DNA from: Rhizobacter sp. AJA081-3
GTDB lineage: Bacteria; Pseudomonadota; Gammaproteobacteria; Burkholderiales; Burkholderiaceae_C
Direction of reading: 5' to 3'
NCBI RefSeq assembly: GCF_017795745.1
Contig: NZ_CP059067.1
Coordinates: 4,278,001 to 4,342,000 of the forward strand
Length of the DNA stretch: 64,000 nt
Shown: piece after piece, positions 16,036 through 25,527 of the stretch
How positions within the stretch are numbered: the first letter of the stretch is position 1
Layout: every line of letters starts with the position of its first letter
Made by a program: the position numbers and the translations under genes
Notes under the pieces: generated by a model
What the model was told of the DNA's origin: nothing
The model's input: only the letters and a program-made list of their open reading frames with translations
Databases searched by the model: none

Positions 16036-18141
16036 TCAGGCCGCCAGCCGCGACAGATCGGCCACGCGGTTCATCAACGCATGCAGCCGGGCCAGCAGGC
16101 CCAGGCGATTGGCACGCAGCCGCGGGTCCTCGGCATTCACCATCACGGTGTCGAAGAAGGCATCGACCGGCGCCTTCAGCGCCGCCAGCGCCTGAAGGGA
16201 GCCGGTGTAGTCGCCGGCTGCGAAGGCGGCCTCGCTGCGCAGCGCCACCGACTCCAGCGCGTCGGCCAGTGCCCGCTCGGCGGGCTCGACGAACAGCGTG
16301 GCGTCGGTCACTGCAGCGACCTTGTCCTCGCTCTTCTTCAGGATGTTGCCCACGCGCTTGTTGGCGGCGGCCAGCGGCTGCGCCTCGGGCAGCGCCTTGA
16401 AGGCGCGCACGGCATCGAGCCGCTTGGGGAACTCGGCCCAGCGCGCCGGGCGCGCCTCGACCACGGCCTCGACGTCCTGTGTCTGGTAGCCCGCCTCGCG
16501 CAGGTAGCCGACCAGGCGCTCGCGCAGGAAGTAGCTCAGCTCGGCCTGGGCCTGGCCGTGGCCGGCCGGGAAGGCGGCGAAGGCGATCGACACCAGGTGC
16601 GCCAGCTCCAGCGGCATCTCGCGCTCGATCAGCATGCGGATCAGGCCCAGCGCATGGCGGCGCAGCGCGAAGGGGTCCTTGTCGCCGGTGGGCACCTGGC
16701 CGATGCCGAACAGGCCGGCCAGCGTCTCCAGCTTGTCGGCCAGCGCCACGGCCAGGCCGGTCGCGTTGCGCGGCAGCGCGTCGCCGGCGAAGCGCGGCTT
16801 GTAGTGATCCTCGATCGCGAAGGCGATGTCTTCGGCGAGGCCATCGTGGCGCGCGTAGTAGCCGCCCATGATGCCCTGCAGTTCGGGGAACTCGCCGACC
16901 ATGTCGGTGAGCAGGTCGGCCTTGGCGAGCAACGCGGCCTGGTCGGCCTGCTTGGCGAGCACGTCGCCGCCGATCGCGCGAGCGATCTCGGTGGCGATCT
17001 TGCGCACGCGCTCGACGCGCTCACCCATCGTGCCCAGCTTCGCGTGGTAGACCACCTTGGCCAGGCCGTCGACGCGAGAGGCGAGCGTCTTGCGACGATC
17101 CTGGTCGAAAAAGAACTTGGCGTCGGCCAGACGCGGGCGCACCACGCGCTCGTTGCCGCCGATCACCCGGCTGGCGTCGGCCGGGCGGATGTTGCTCACC
17201 ACCAGGAACTTGTTCGTCAGCCGGCCTTCCGCATCGAGCAGCGGGAAGTACTTCTGGTTCGCCTTCATCGTCAGGATGAGGCACTCCTGCGGCACGGCCA
17301 GGAAGTCGGGCTCGAACTGGCACAGCAGCACGTTCGGCCGCTCGACCAGCGCGGTGACCTCGTCGAGCAGCTCCGCGTCGTCGATCGGCGTGAGGCCTTC
17401 CTTGGCCGCGGCCACCTGCAGCTGGCGCAGCAGCTCGCCGTGCCGTGCCGCGAAGCCGGCGATCACGCCGCCCTGCTCCTCGAGCTGGCGGGCATAGTGG
17501 TCGGCGTCGAGCAGCACCACCGGGTCCATCTGCGCCTCGAAGCGGTGGCCTCGCGTCTGGCGGCCCGCCTCCAGGCCCAGCGCCGTCACCGGCACCACCT
17601 CGGCGCCGTGCAGCGCGACCAGGCCATGCGCCGGGCGCACGAAGTGCACGCTGGTCCAGCCGTCGGCGAGCTGGTACTGCATCACCTTCGGGATCGGCAG
17701 GCTGGCCAGTGCCTCGTCGAGCGCTTGCTGAAGGCCCTGCGCGAGCGGGACGCCCTCGGCCGTGCCTTCGAGAAACAGCAGCTCGGCCTTGCCATCCATC
17801 CGCCGCGTCACACGCGGCAGCGCCGATTCGTCGGCGCCGACAGCCGCCAGCTTCTTCAGCAGCGCCGGCGTGGGCTTGCCGTCGGCCGCGAGACCGACCG
17901 ACACGGGCATCAGCTTGACCGATACGGCGCGGTCGGCTGCGCGGGCGAGCACGCCAGAGACGTGCACGGCCAGGCGGCGCGGCGAAGCGAAGGGCGTGAC
18001 GGCCGACTGTTCGCTGGCCAGGCCCTGGGCGCGCAGGCCCTTGGCGAGGTCGGCGGCGAAGGCCTCGCCGAGCTTCTTCAGCGACTTGGGCGGGAGTTCC
18101 TCGACGAAAAGTTCGACGAGCAGGTTCTTGTGGTTCGACAT
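16036..18141 (-). CDS. glyS: Glycyl-tRNA synthetase beta subunit
   Basis: A 701-residue beta subunit of the alpha2beta2 bacterial glycyl-tRNA synthetase, which carries tRNA recognition and the anticodon-binding part. The N-terminus NLLVELFVEELPPKSLKKL and internal PRRLAV, QYFPLLD-like NQKYFPLLDAEG, GGNERVVRPRLADAKFF are typical. It starts at ATG 18141, 5 bp after glyQ, in the usual glyQS order. Longer frames upstream belong to glyQ shadow sequence. Confidence 0.97.
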   Translation of the reverse strand: MSNHKNLLVELFVEELPPKSLKKLGEAFAADLAKGLRAQGLASEQSAVTPFASPRRLAVHVSGVLARAADRAVSVKLMPVSVGLAADGKPTPALLKKLAAVGADESALPRVTRRMDGKAELLFLEGTAEGVPLAQGLQQALDEALASLPIPKVMQYQLADGWTSVHFVRPAHGLVALHGAEVVPVTALGLEAGRQTRGHRFEAQMDPVVLLDADHYARQLEEQGGVIAGFAARHGELLRQLQVAAAKEGLTPIDDAELLDEVTALVERPNVLLCQFEPDFLAVPQECLILTMKANQKYFPLLDAEGRLTNKFLVVSNIRPADASRVIGGNERVVRPRLADAKFFFDQDRRKTLASRVDGLAKVVYHAKLGTMGERVERVRKIATEIARAIGGDVLAKQADQAALLAKADLLTDMVGEFPELQGIMGGYYARHDGLAEDIAFAIEDHYKPRFAGDALPRNATGLAVALADKLETLAGLFGIGQVPTGDKDPFALRRHALGLIRMLIEREMPLELAHLVSIAFAAFPAGHGQAQAELSYFLRERLVGYLREAGYQTQDVEAVVEARPARWAEFPKRLDAVRAFKALPEAQPLAAANKRVGNILKKSEDKVAAVTDATLFVEPAERALADALESVALRSEAAFAAGDYTGSLQALAALKAPVDAFFDTVMVNAEDPRLRANRLGLLARLHALMNRVADLSRLAA

Positions 18142-18146
18142 GGTGC

Positions 18147-19067
18147 TCAGGCGGCCTTCTTCTGCTCGATCTGGGCGATCACTTCGTCGGCCCAGGCCTT
18201 CGGCGCCATCGGGAAACCCAGCCGCGCGCGGCTGTCGAGGTAACTCTGCGCCACGGCACGCGCCAGGTTGCGGATGCGGCCGATGTAGGCGGCGCGCTCG
18301 GTGACGCTGATCGCGCCGCGCGCATCGAGAAGGTTGAACGTGTGGCCGGCCTTGAGCAGCTGCTCGTAGGCGGGCAGCGCGAGCTGCTGCTCCATCAGGT
18401 ACTTGCTCTGCTTCTCGTGCGCGCCGAAGGCGACGAGCAGGAAGTCGACGTCGCTGTGCTCGAAGTTGTAGGTGCTCTGCTCGACCTCGTTCTGGTGGTA
18501 GACGTCGCCGTACTTCATCGACGCGGTCCACTGCAGGTCGTAGACGTTGTCGACGCCCTGCAGGTACATCGCCAGGCGCTCCAGGCCGTAGGTGATCTCG
18601 CCGGTGATCGGCTTGCAGTCGATGCCGCCGACCTGCTGGAAGTACGTGAACTGCGTCACCTCCATGCCGTTGAGCCAGACCTCCCAGCCCAGGCCCCAGC
18701 AGCCGAGCGTCGGGTTCTCCCAGTCGTCCTCGACGAAGCGGATGTCGTTGACCTTGAGGTCGAAGCCCAGCGCCTCGAGCGAGCCGAGGTAAAGCTCGAG
18801 GATGTTCGCCGGCGCGGGCTTGAGCACCACCTGGTACTGGTAGTAGTGCTGCAGTCGGTTCGGGTTCTGGCCGTAGCGGCCGTCCTTGGGCCGGCGGCTG
18901 GGCTGCACATAGGCGGCCTTCCAGGGCTCCGGGCCGATGGCGCGCAGGAAGGTCGCCGTGTGGCTCGTCCCGGCGCCGACTTCCATGTCATACGGTTGCA
19001 GCAGCGCGCAGCCCTGGGCGTCCCAGTAGTCTTGCAGGCGAAGGATGATTTGCTGGAAGGTGAGCAT
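18147..19067 (-). CDS. glyQ: Glycyl-tRNA synthetase alpha subunit
   Basis: The 306-residue catalytic subunit of glycyl-tRNA synthetase. Class II motifs are clear: [20 protein letters not shown] at the start, [45 protein letters not shown], and [25 protein letters not shown]. Length matches the family. It pairs with glyS 5 bp downstream. No T-box or other tRNA-sensing leader is seen in the 28 bp that separate it from lnt upstream. Confidence 0.97.
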   Translation of the reverse strand: MLTFQQIILRLQDYWDAQGCALLQPYDMEVGAGTSHTATFLRAIGPEPWKAAYVQPSRRPKDGRYGQNPNRLQHYYQYQVVLKPAPANILELYLGSLEALGFDLKVNDIRFVEDDWENPTLGCWGLGWEVWLNGMEVTQFTYFQQVGGIDCKPITGEITYGLERLAMYLQGVDNVYDLQWTASMKYGDVYHQNEVEQSTYNFEHSDVDFLLVAFGAHEKQSKYLMEQQLALPAYEQLLKAGHTFNLLDARGAISVTERAAYIGRIRNLARAVAQSYLDSRARLGFPMAPKAWADEVIAQIEQKKAA

Positions 19068-19095
19068 GGCGGGCCGCGGAGATCGACCGCCGATT

Positions 19096-20604
19096 TTAGG
19101 GGGCGGCCCTGCGGCGCATCAGAAGCAGTGCGGTGACCAGCGCCAGAGCCCACAGCGGCCACAGGCCGAAGTGTGCCGCCCAGGTCGCGAAGGGCGTGTT
19201 GCCTTCGCGGCCCTGGACCAGGCCATCGAGCACGCCGCGGGTGTGCGGCTCCAGACGGTGGCTGACCACGCCGCGGTGGTCGATCACCACCGTGGCGCCG
19301 GTGTTGGTGGCGCGCAGCATCGGCCGCTGCAGTTCCAGGCTGCGCAGGCGCGAGATCTGCAGGTGCTGGCCGACAGCGATGGTCTGGCCGAACCAGCCGA
19401 TGTTGCTCAGGTTGGCCAGGATGGTCGGGGCGCCGGCCGAGTCAGCGAAGCGGGCGGCGAGTTCCTCGCCGAACAGGTCCTCGTAGCAGATGTTGGGTGC
19501 GACGCGCTCGCCCTTGACCACGAACGAGGGCGCCACCAGCGGCCCGCGCTTGAAGTCACCCAGGGGGATGTGCATCAGATCGGTGAACCAGCGGAAGTAG
19601 CGGGGAATGAACTCGCCGAAGGGCACCAGGTGCTGCTTGTCGTAGCGGTACGGCGCCTGCGACGGCGAGAAGCCGACGGCCGAGTTGGTGTAGCCCTCGG
19701 CGTCGCTGCCCAGGGGCACGCCGATCAGGGCCGCGGTCGCGCCATGCGCGAAGTGCGCCTGCAGGCGCTCCCACATGCCTTCGGGAATCTGCTGCGGCAG
19801 GAAGGGGATGGCCGTCTCGGGGGCCACGACGAGATCGCTGCGGGCCGTGCCGAGCATGCCGATGTGCCAATCCAGCGCCGCCTGCTGATGCTCGATGTCG
19901 AACTTCTCGTCCTGCGGAATGTTGCCCTGCAGCAGCGTGACCACGAGCGTGCCGGTCGGCCGGGTGAATTCGGGCGTGCCCACCGCCGCGGGGCCGATGA
20001 GCAGGACCAGCGGCAGCGCGGCGCCGCGCAACAGCGAGGCCGTCGAACGATCTGCCTGCAATGCCGGCAGCGCGGCGACGAAGGCCGCCAACGCACCCAT
20101 GCCGTACACCCCGACCCAGGGCGCCCAGGCAGCCAGCGGTCCGTCGACATGGGCATAACCGGTCGCCACCCAGGGGAAGCCGGTGAAGAGCACGCCGCGC
20201 GCGAGTTCGGCCAGCAGCCAGAGCGCGGCAAAGAGCAGCGCGTCGCCCAGCGGCCGGCCGCGGTGCCAGCGGGCAAAGCCGGCAAGCGCCGCCGCCAGGT
20301 ACAGCGACAGCACCGCCGCCAGTGCCAGCACGGCCAGCACCGCCATCCAGGCCGGCAGGCCGCCGTAGCGGTGCATGCTGATGAACAGCCACCAGGTGCC
20401 GGCGGCCACCCAGGCCGTGCCATACAGCGCGCCCATCAACGCGGCCCGACCCGGCGTGGCGTGGCGGATGCGCCAGGCGAGCGCAGCGATGCAGGCCAGT
20501 TGCAGCCACCAGGCTTGGGTGTGGACGTAGGACAGCGTCTGCAGCGCGCCCAGCGCTGCCGCCGCCAGAAGGTCCAGCGGCCAGGGCCAGGGCCGGCGAT
20601 CCAT
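19096..20604 (-). CDS. lnt: Apolipoprotein N-acyltransferase
   Basis: A 502-residue inner-membrane enzyme that adds the third acyl chain to bacterial lipoproteins. About six membrane helices fill residues 10-205, then the nitrilase-like periplasmic domain carries the triad E263 (APETAIP), K323 ([11 protein letters not shown]) and C373 (NICYEDLF). A last membrane helix lies at 480-497. The ATG overlaps the corC stop by one base. Partnership with corC upstream is a conserved arrangement. Confidence 0.95.
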   Translation of the reverse strand: MDRRPWPWPLDLLAAAALGALQTLSYVHTQAWWLQLACIAALAWRIRHATPGRAALMGALYGTAWVAAGTWWLFISMHRYGGLPAWMAVLAVLALAAVLSLYLAAALAGFARWHRGRPLGDALLFAALWLLAELARGVLFTGFPWVATGYAHVDGPLAAWAPWVGVYGMGALAAFVAALPALQADRSTASLLRGAALPLVLLIGPAAVGTPEFTRPTGTLVVTLLQGNIPQDEKFDIEHQQAALDWHIGMLGTARSDLVVAPETAIPFLPQQIPEGMWERLQAHFAHGATAALIGVPLGSDAEGYTNSAVGFSPSQAPYRYDKQHLVPFGEFIPRYFRWFTDLMHIPLGDFKRGPLVAPSFVVKGERVAPNICYEDLFGEELAARFADSAGAPTILANLSNIGWFGQTIAVGQHLQISRLRSLELQRPMLRATNTGATVVIDHRGVVSHRLEPHTRGVLDGLVQGREGNTPFATWAAHFGLWPLWALALVTALLLMRRRAAP

Positions 20605-21500
20605 CAGGCGCCGTCGGAGCCGAGCGCCTCTTCCGGCGCGCGGGTCACCTTGAACCAGCGCACCGCACCGCCGCGCGTGAGCATCACAGAGAACATCAAC
20701 GGCCCGACCTGCGTCGCCTCGCCGCGCCGCGGCACGTGGCCGAGCTCGTGCGCGACCAGGCCGCCGATGGTGTCGAAGTCGCCCACCGGCAGCTGCACGC
20801 CGAACACGTCGTTGACCGCCTCGATGGCGGCGTCGCCGGCAACCCGCTGGCTGCCGTCGGCCAGCGTGTACACGCCGGACTCGCCGTCCTTGTCGTCGAA
20901 CTCGTCCTCGATCTCGCCGACGATCTCTTCCAGCACGTCCTCGATGGTGATCAGGCCGGCGGTGCTGCCGAACTCGTCGATCACGATGGCCAGGTGGTTG
21001 CGGTTGGAGCGGAAGTCGCGCAGCAGGTCGTTCAGGCCCTTGGACTCGGGCACGAACACCGCCGGGCGCAGCAGCGTGCGCAGGTTCAGGTCGGGCGATC
21101 GCTGCAGCTTGAGCAGGTCCTTGGCCATCAGGATGCCGATGACGTTCTCGCGCGCGCCCTCGTAGACCGGGAAGCGCGAGTGGCCGGTGCCGATGACGGC
21201 GTGCAGCAGGTCGTCGTAGGCGGCGTCGATGTCCAGCAGGTCCATGCGCGGCGCGGCGACCATCACGTCGCCGGCGGTGAGGTCGGCCATGCGCAGCACG
21301 CCCTCGAGCATGAGGCGGGATTCAGGGGCGATCAGCTCGCGGTGCTCGGCATCGGCCAGCGTGGAGATGAGCTCGTCACGCGAGTCGGGGCCGGGCGAGA
21401 CGAATTCGACCAGCTTGCGGAACAGGGTTCGCCGCTCTGCGGCAGGGGGCGCAGGCCGCTCGCCGGAGCGCAGCGGCCTTGCTGGATGAGGGTCGGACAT
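20604..21500 (-). CDS. corC: CorC/HlyC-type CBS-domain magnesium/cobalt efflux protein
   Basis: A 298-residue cytoplasmic protein of the CorC family. A pair of CBS domains spans about 75-190 (PRMDLLDIDAAYDDLLHAVIGTGHSRFPVYEG, GILMAKDLL, LAIVIDEFGSTAGLITIEDVLEEIVGEI), followed by the C-terminal CorC/HlyC FAD-binding-like domain with GDFDTIGGLVAHELGHVPRRGE. It lacks the N-terminal DUF21 membrane domain. CorC proteins are linked to Mg2+/Co2+ efflux. It heads the seven-gene operon that runs to 13724. Confidence 0.93.
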   Translation of the reverse strand: MSDPHPARPLRSGERPAPPAAERRTLFRKLVEFVSPGPDSRDELISTLADAEHRELIAPESRLMLEGVLRMADLTAGDVMVAAPRMDLLDIDAAYDDLLHAVIGTGHSRFPVYEGARENVIGILMAKDLLKLQRSPDLNLRTLLRPAVFVPESKGLNDLLRDFRSNRNHLAIVIDEFGSTAGLITIEDVLEEIVGEIEDEFDDKDGESGVYTLADGSQRVAGDAAIEAVNDVFGVQLPVGDFDTIGGLVAHELGHVPRRGEATQVGPLMFSVMLTRGGAVRWFKVTRAPEEALGSDGA

Positions 21501-21653
21501 CGCCCAGGTGGGAGAGAAAGTGCCGGAGCGCGAAGCTTACCCGAACGCTCGCGCGCCCTGGCACGGCCTTCGCTTGACACATCTGGTACCTTGAACCAAA
21601 GTCGTCGCCCCCCACTTTCACCGATTCCCCAAACGCATTTCAAGGCAGATCCC

Positions 21654-22697
21654 ATGGCTCTCATCCCCGCCACCATCCTCACCGGCTTCCTTGGCTCGGG
21701 CAAGACGACCCTGCTCAAGCGGGTGCTCACCGAGGCGCACGGCCAGAAGATCGCGGTGATCGAGAACGAGTTCGGCGACGAGAACATCGACAACGAGATC
21801 CTCGTTCAGGACACGAAAGAACAGATCATCCAGCTCAACAACGGCTGCGTGTGCTGCACGATCCGCGAGGATCTGCGCACCACCCTGTCGGACCTGGCGG
21901 CGAAAAAGCGCAAGGGCGAACTCCAGTTCGACCGGGTGGTCATCGAGACCACCGGCCTGGCCGACCCCGGCCCGGTGGCACAGACCTTCTTCATGGACGA
22001 CGAGATCGCCGAGAGCTACCTGCTCGACTCGATCCTGACGCTGGTGGACGCCAAGCACGCCGACGGCCAGCTCGACACCCGCCAGGAGGCGCGCCGCCAG
22101 ATCGGTTTCGCCGACCAGATCTTCATCAGCAAGACCGACCTGGTCGACGACGCCACGGTCGATGCGCTGATCCACCGCGTCAAGCACATGAACCCGCGCG
22201 CGCCGCAGCGCAAGGTCAACTTCGGCGAGGTGCCCATTGCCGAGGTGTTCGACCTGCGCGGCTTCAACCTGAACGCCAAGCTGGACATCGACCCGGAGTT
22301 CCTGTCCGGCGACGGGCATGGCCACGATCACGACCATGACCATGACCATGATCACGAGCATGGCGAACACTGCGACCACCCGCACCATCATCACCATGAT
22401 GACGACGTGAAGTCCTTCGTCTTCCGCTCCGACAAGGCCTTCAACCCGGCCAAGCTGGAGGACTTCCTCGGCGCCATCGTGCAGGTCTACGGACCGAAGA
22501 TGCTGCGCTACAAGGGCGTGCTGAACATGAAGGGCAGCGACCGCAAGGTGATCTTCCAGGGCGTGCACCAGCTCATGGGCAGCGACCTGGGTCCGAAATG
22601 GGCCGCGGGCGAGAAGAAGACCAGCAAGATGGTGTTCATCGGCCTGGACCTGCCGCGCGATGTTTTCCTGCAAGGGCTGGAGCAGTGTTTGGCCTGA
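21654..22697 (+). CDS. CobW/COG0523-family GTPase (metallochaperone)
   Basis: A 347-residue G3E GTPase. P-loop GFLGSGKTT is at 11-19, the metal motif CVCC at 65-68, ETTGLADP at 98-105 and guanine-specificity SKTD at 159-162. A histidine/aspartate-rich loop spans 222-248 with more than a dozen histidines, followed by the CobW C-terminal domain. The family inserts or guards Zn, Co or Fe in client proteins; the His-rich loop favours zinc or nickel/cobalt handling. The ATG at 21654 agrees with the family start. I see no clear Zur operator in the 153 bp upstream, so its regulation is open. Confidence 0.9.
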   Translation: MALIPATILTGFLGSGKTTLLKRVLTEAHGQKIAVIENEFGDENIDNEILVQDTKEQIIQLNNGCVCCTIREDLRTTLSDLAAKKRKGELQFDRVVIETTGLADPGPVAQTFFMDDEIAESYLLDSILTLVDAKHADGQLDTRQEARRQIGFADQIFISKTDLVDDATVDALIHRVKHMNPRAPQRKVNFGEVPIAEVFDLRGFNLNAKLDIDPEFLSGDGHGHDHDHDHDHDHEHGEHCDHPHHHHHDDDVKSFVFRSDKAFNPAKLEDFLGAIVQVYGPKMLRYKGVLNMKGSDRKVIFQGVHQLMGSDLGPKWAAGEKKTSKMVFIGLDLPRDVFLQGLEQCLA

Positions 22698-22715
22698 CCG
22701 TGACGTGGCTACAAT
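22688..22715 (+). promoter_or_regulatory. Candidate sigma-70 promoter of dksA
   Basis: TTTGGC (22688-22693) and TACAAT (22710-22715) are separated by 16 bp, about 80 bp before the dksA start. The -10 box is strong, the -35 weak. It lies immediately after the CobW gene stop. Confidence 0.45.
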
Positions 22716-22793
22716 CCGCGGCGCCTGAAACCGGGCCCAGCCGTCGCCCGCGCCTTGCGGACGGGGTATAACCGTCATTGCGAGGAGACATCC

Positions 22794-23729
22794 GTGAGCA
22801 AGACACCGGCCACCAAAGCTAGTACCAAGAAGGCCGCCGCCAAGTCAGCCGCCCCCGTCGCCAAGGGCAAGCCCGCGGCCAAGGCCAAGACGGCAGCCAA
22901 GCCCGCCGCCCCCGCCAAGAAGGCTGCGGCCAAGGCCCCCGTGAAGGCGGCCCCGGCCAAGTCCGCCCCGATCAAGGCTGCGACGCCCGCCAAGGCGCTG
23001 CCGGCCAAGACCGTTCCGGCCAAGGCACCGGCCGTCAAGGCGCCGGCGCCCAAGCCCGTCGCCGTGGCGGCACCGGCTCCCCAACCAACGCCGCCGACTG
23101 CCGCGCCTGCGCCGGTGGTGCGGTCATCGCGGTCCGGCCGCAACCCGCCTCCGCCACCGGTCAGCGCCCCGCTGCCGCCGGCAACTTCCCGATTCGCCGA
23201 CCGGTTTGCACCGCCGCGGCCCCCGACCCGTCAGATGAACAACCTCGGACTCGATTCCCCCAAACCCTCCCACAAGGCCGACCCGAAGCTGGCCAACGCC
23301 TGGAAGACCAAGGCCGGCCGCGACCTCAGCGAAGCCGAGTTGATGGCCATGCCCGACTCGGAGTACATGAATGACAAGCAGCTGGACTTCTTCCGCCACA
23401 AGCTGCAGACGCTCAAGGACGACCTGCTGTCCAATGCCGGCGAGACCACCGAGCACCTGCGCGAGGACACCTCCATCGTGCCGGACCCGGCGGACCGCGC
23501 CACCATCGAGGAAGAGCATGCGCTGGAGCTGCGAACCCGTGACCGCGAGCGCAAGCTGCTCAAGAAGATTTCACAGTCGCTGGGCCGCATCGAAGCCGGT
23601 GACTACGGTTTCTGTGACGAAACCGGCGAGCCGATCGGCCTGGGGCGCCTGATTGCACGCCCCACCGCTACACTGTCCCTCGAGGCCCAGCAGCGGCGCG
23701 AGCTGAAACAGAAGATGTTCGGCGACTGA
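22794..23729 (+). CDS. dksA: RNA polymerase-binding protein DksA with histone-H1-like N-terminal tail
   Basis: A 311-residue protein, about twice the length of E. coli DksA. Residues 1 to about 105 are almost only K, A and P in AAKA/PAKA-like repeats similar to bacterial histone-H1-like tails, followed by a proline-rich linker. The DksA part begins near residue 160; the coiled-coil tip keeps DPADRAT with both aspartates needed to act in the RNA polymerase secondary channel. The zinc finger is degenerate: only one cysteine (C274 in YGFCDETGE) remains. The GTG at 22794 is preferred over an ATG at 22755 because CGAGGAG precedes it. Likely a ppGpp-linked transcription factor. Confidence 0.88.
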   Translation: MSKTPATKASTKKAAAKSAAPVAKGKPAAKAKTAAKPAAPAKKAAAKAPVKAAPAKSAPIKAATPAKALPAKTVPAKAPAVKAPAPKPVAVAAPAPQPTPPTAAPAPVVRSSRSGRNPPPPPVSAPLPPATSRFADRFAPPRPPTRQMNNLGLDSPKPSHKADPKLANAWKTKAGRDLSEAELMAMPDSEYMNDKQLDFFRHKLQTLKDDLLSNAGETTEHLREDTSIVPDPADRATIEEEHALELRTRDRERKLLKKISQSLGRIEAGDYGFCDETGEPIGLGRLIARPTATLSLEAQQRRELKQKMFGD

Positions 23730-23760
23730 GGCTGGTTCAGCCCAGTCGCGCCCTACCGTC

Positions 23761-25482
23761 ATGTCGGAACCCAAAGACACCACGAGCTTTTTTCGCAAGG
23801 TCGTCAAGTTCGTGGCCAATCCGACCACGGAATGGGCCGAGATCGGCCTGCCTGCGGACGAAGCACGCGAGACTGAGTTCGCCAAGTCCGAGCTGAAGGC
23901 GATGATCGAGCGCAAACGGCGCAACGACTTCGTCCGCAAGCGCGAGTTCGACATGCTGCGCAAGGTGCGCCGCGAGGGCCTGTCGCCCGAGCAGCTGGCG
24001 GCCCTGGGTGGTTCGTCCCGGCTCGACGATTCCGAAGGCCGCCTGCTGGTGGCCGAGAGCGGCGCCAAGCAGGACGCCGGCGTCAAGGCCAAGATCGACG
24101 AGATCGAGCAGCAGATGGTGGGCGACGGATACGGCGCCTCGCCGCCGCGGCGCGGCCCCGACTTCTACAACGCCCCGACGCAGCCGATCCCGATGGGCGG
24201 CAACGCGCCTGCGCCGAGCTCGCGCATGCCGCTGAATGGCGCCAGGGCGGAAGAGCCGCTGGCCCGGCCATCCCCGGCACCCGCGACGCCGCCCGCTGCG
24301 GCCGTGATGGGCGCCGGCCTGTCGCCCCTGTCTCCGCTGACGTTGGACAGCGGCGCAGGCGACTTCGCGCACCCGTTCGCCGTCGAGGTCAGCGAAGTCG
24401 CCCACGACCCGGAGCTCGACGAGGCGGTGATCGCCTTCGCGAATGCCGATTTCGAGCAATGCGAGCAGTCGCTGTCCGACCTGACTGGGCAGGGGGGCCA
24501 GCGCCATGCGCATGCCGAGACCTGGCTGGTGCTGTTCGACCTGTACCGTGCGATCGGCCAGCAGCACAAGTTCGAGAGCCTGGCGCTCGACTATGCACAG
24601 CAGTTCGGCTGGTCGGCGCCGCAGTGGTTCTCGATGCCGCGCATGGTGGCCGAAGCTGCCAGCGAAGACCGGCCGGCGCGCAACAGCCGCATCGAAGGCA
24701 ATGTGGGCTGGGTGTGCCCGGACTACCTCGACGCGGACGCAGTGGCCAGGTTGTCCTCGCAGAGCCTGCAGATGCCGCTGCCCTGGGTGTTCGACTGGAG
24801 CGCCCTGAAGAACATGGACGCCGAGGCGGCAGCCAAGCTGTCGGAGCTGTTCCGCAACTGGATCCGCCAGAAGCTGGACATGCGCTGGCTGGGCGGCGAG
24901 CGGCTGTTCGCCGTGCTGGCCGAAGCCGCGCCGACCGGCGTGCGCGATGCCGACCCGGCCTACTGGCAGCTGCGCCTGGATGCGCTGCGCATGACGAACC
25001 GGCCCGACCAGTTCGACGAGGCGGCGATCGACTACTGCGTCACCTACGAGGTGTCGCCGCCGTCCTGGGAGCCGGCACAGTGCGAGGTGCGCGTGAGCGG
25101 CTCGCAGTCGAGCACCACTTCGCCGCCGCTGTCGATGGTCAGCGACGTGTCGACCAGCTTCATCGAATCCCGCTTCAACGAAGACCCGACCGCGACGGTG
25201 CAGGTGGCCAGCGTCGAGCTGTCCGGCCAGCTGGTCGGCGACATCGGCCCGACGCTCAAGCGCCTCGAAGGGGAGCTCGGCGGCTCGACCATCGTCAACG
25301 TCAGCTGCTCCAGGCTCATCCGCGTCGACTTCATCGCCGCCGGTGACCTGCTGAACTGGGTGCTGGCGCGGCGCAACGAGAACCGCAGCGTCGTCTTCGT
25401 CGAATCACATCGCCTGGTGGCGCTGTTCTTCGGCGCGATGGGCATCAACGAGCATGCCCGCGTGAAAGTTCGCTCGGTCTGA
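23761..25482 (+). CDS. STAS-domain protein of unknown function
   Basis: A 573-residue soluble protein. The N-terminal 130 residues are charged and helical, residues 135-200 are proline/alanine-rich and likely disordered, and the C-terminal part (about 470-570) has a STAS-like fold pattern: VELSGQLVGDIGPTLKRLEGEL, then VNVSCSRLIRVDFIAAGDLLNWV. A central region around 215-300 looks like helical repeats. It sits between dksA and hslVU, all on the plus strand with gaps of 31 and 45 bp. STAS domains usually sense or relay signals, but no partner anti-sigma or kinase gene is nearby. Confidence 0.75.
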   Translation: MSEPKDTTSFFRKVVKFVANPTTEWAEIGLPADEARETEFAKSELKAMIERKRRNDFVRKREFDMLRKVRREGLSPEQLAALGGSSRLDDSEGRLLVAESGAKQDAGVKAKIDEIEQQMVGDGYGASPPRRGPDFYNAPTQPIPMGGNAPAPSSRMPLNGARAEEPLARPSPAPATPPAAAVMGAGLSPLSPLTLDSGAGDFAHPFAVEVSEVAHDPELDEAVIAFANADFEQCEQSLSDLTGQGGQRHAHAETWLVLFDLYRAIGQQHKFESLALDYAQQFGWSAPQWFSMPRMVAEAASEDRPARNSRIEGNVGWVCPDYLDADAVARLSSQSLQMPLPWVFDWSALKNMDAEAAAKLSELFRNWIRQKLDMRWLGGERLFAVLAEAAPTGVRDADPAYWQLRLDALRMTNRPDQFDEAAIDYCVTYEVSPPSWEPAQCEVRVSGSQSSTTSPPLSMVSDVSTSFIESRFNEDPTATVQVASVELSGQLVGDIGPTLKRLEGELGGSTIVNVSCSRLIRVDFIAAGDLLNWVLARRNENRSVVFVESHRLVALFFGAMGINEHARVKVRSV

Positions 25483-25490
25483 GCGACTGA

Positions 25491-25518
25491 CTTGAAGCGC
25501 CGCCCGGCGGCGCCATCT
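25491..25518 (+). promoter_or_regulatory. Candidate sigma-32 (heat-shock) promoter of hslVU
   Basis: CTTGAAG (25491-25497), 14 bp, then GCCATCT (25512-25518), close to the sigma-32 consensus CTTGAAA-N13-15-CCCATNT. The predicted start lies within a few bases of the hslV ATG, so this would yield a very short leader. hslVU is a classical heat-shock operon. The hsp20 gene at 49696 has a very similar site. Confidence 0.45.
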
Positions 25519-25527
25519 GGGATCTCC

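Noticed and set aside
21562-21577. TGGCACGGCCTTCGC as a sigma-54 promoter before the CobW-type gene
   Set aside because: GG-N10-GC spacing fits but the -12 element is TCGC instead of TTGC and there is no nearby enhancer-binding gene or biological reason.
20736-21653. Upstream extension of the CobW-type frame
   Set aside because: The extra 306 codons lie antisense to corC and have no domain; the family start is ATG 21654.
22310-22410. CAT/GAC repeats as a microsatellite or CRISPR-like array
   Set aside because: They encode the His/Asp-rich metal loop of the CobW-type protein in frame.
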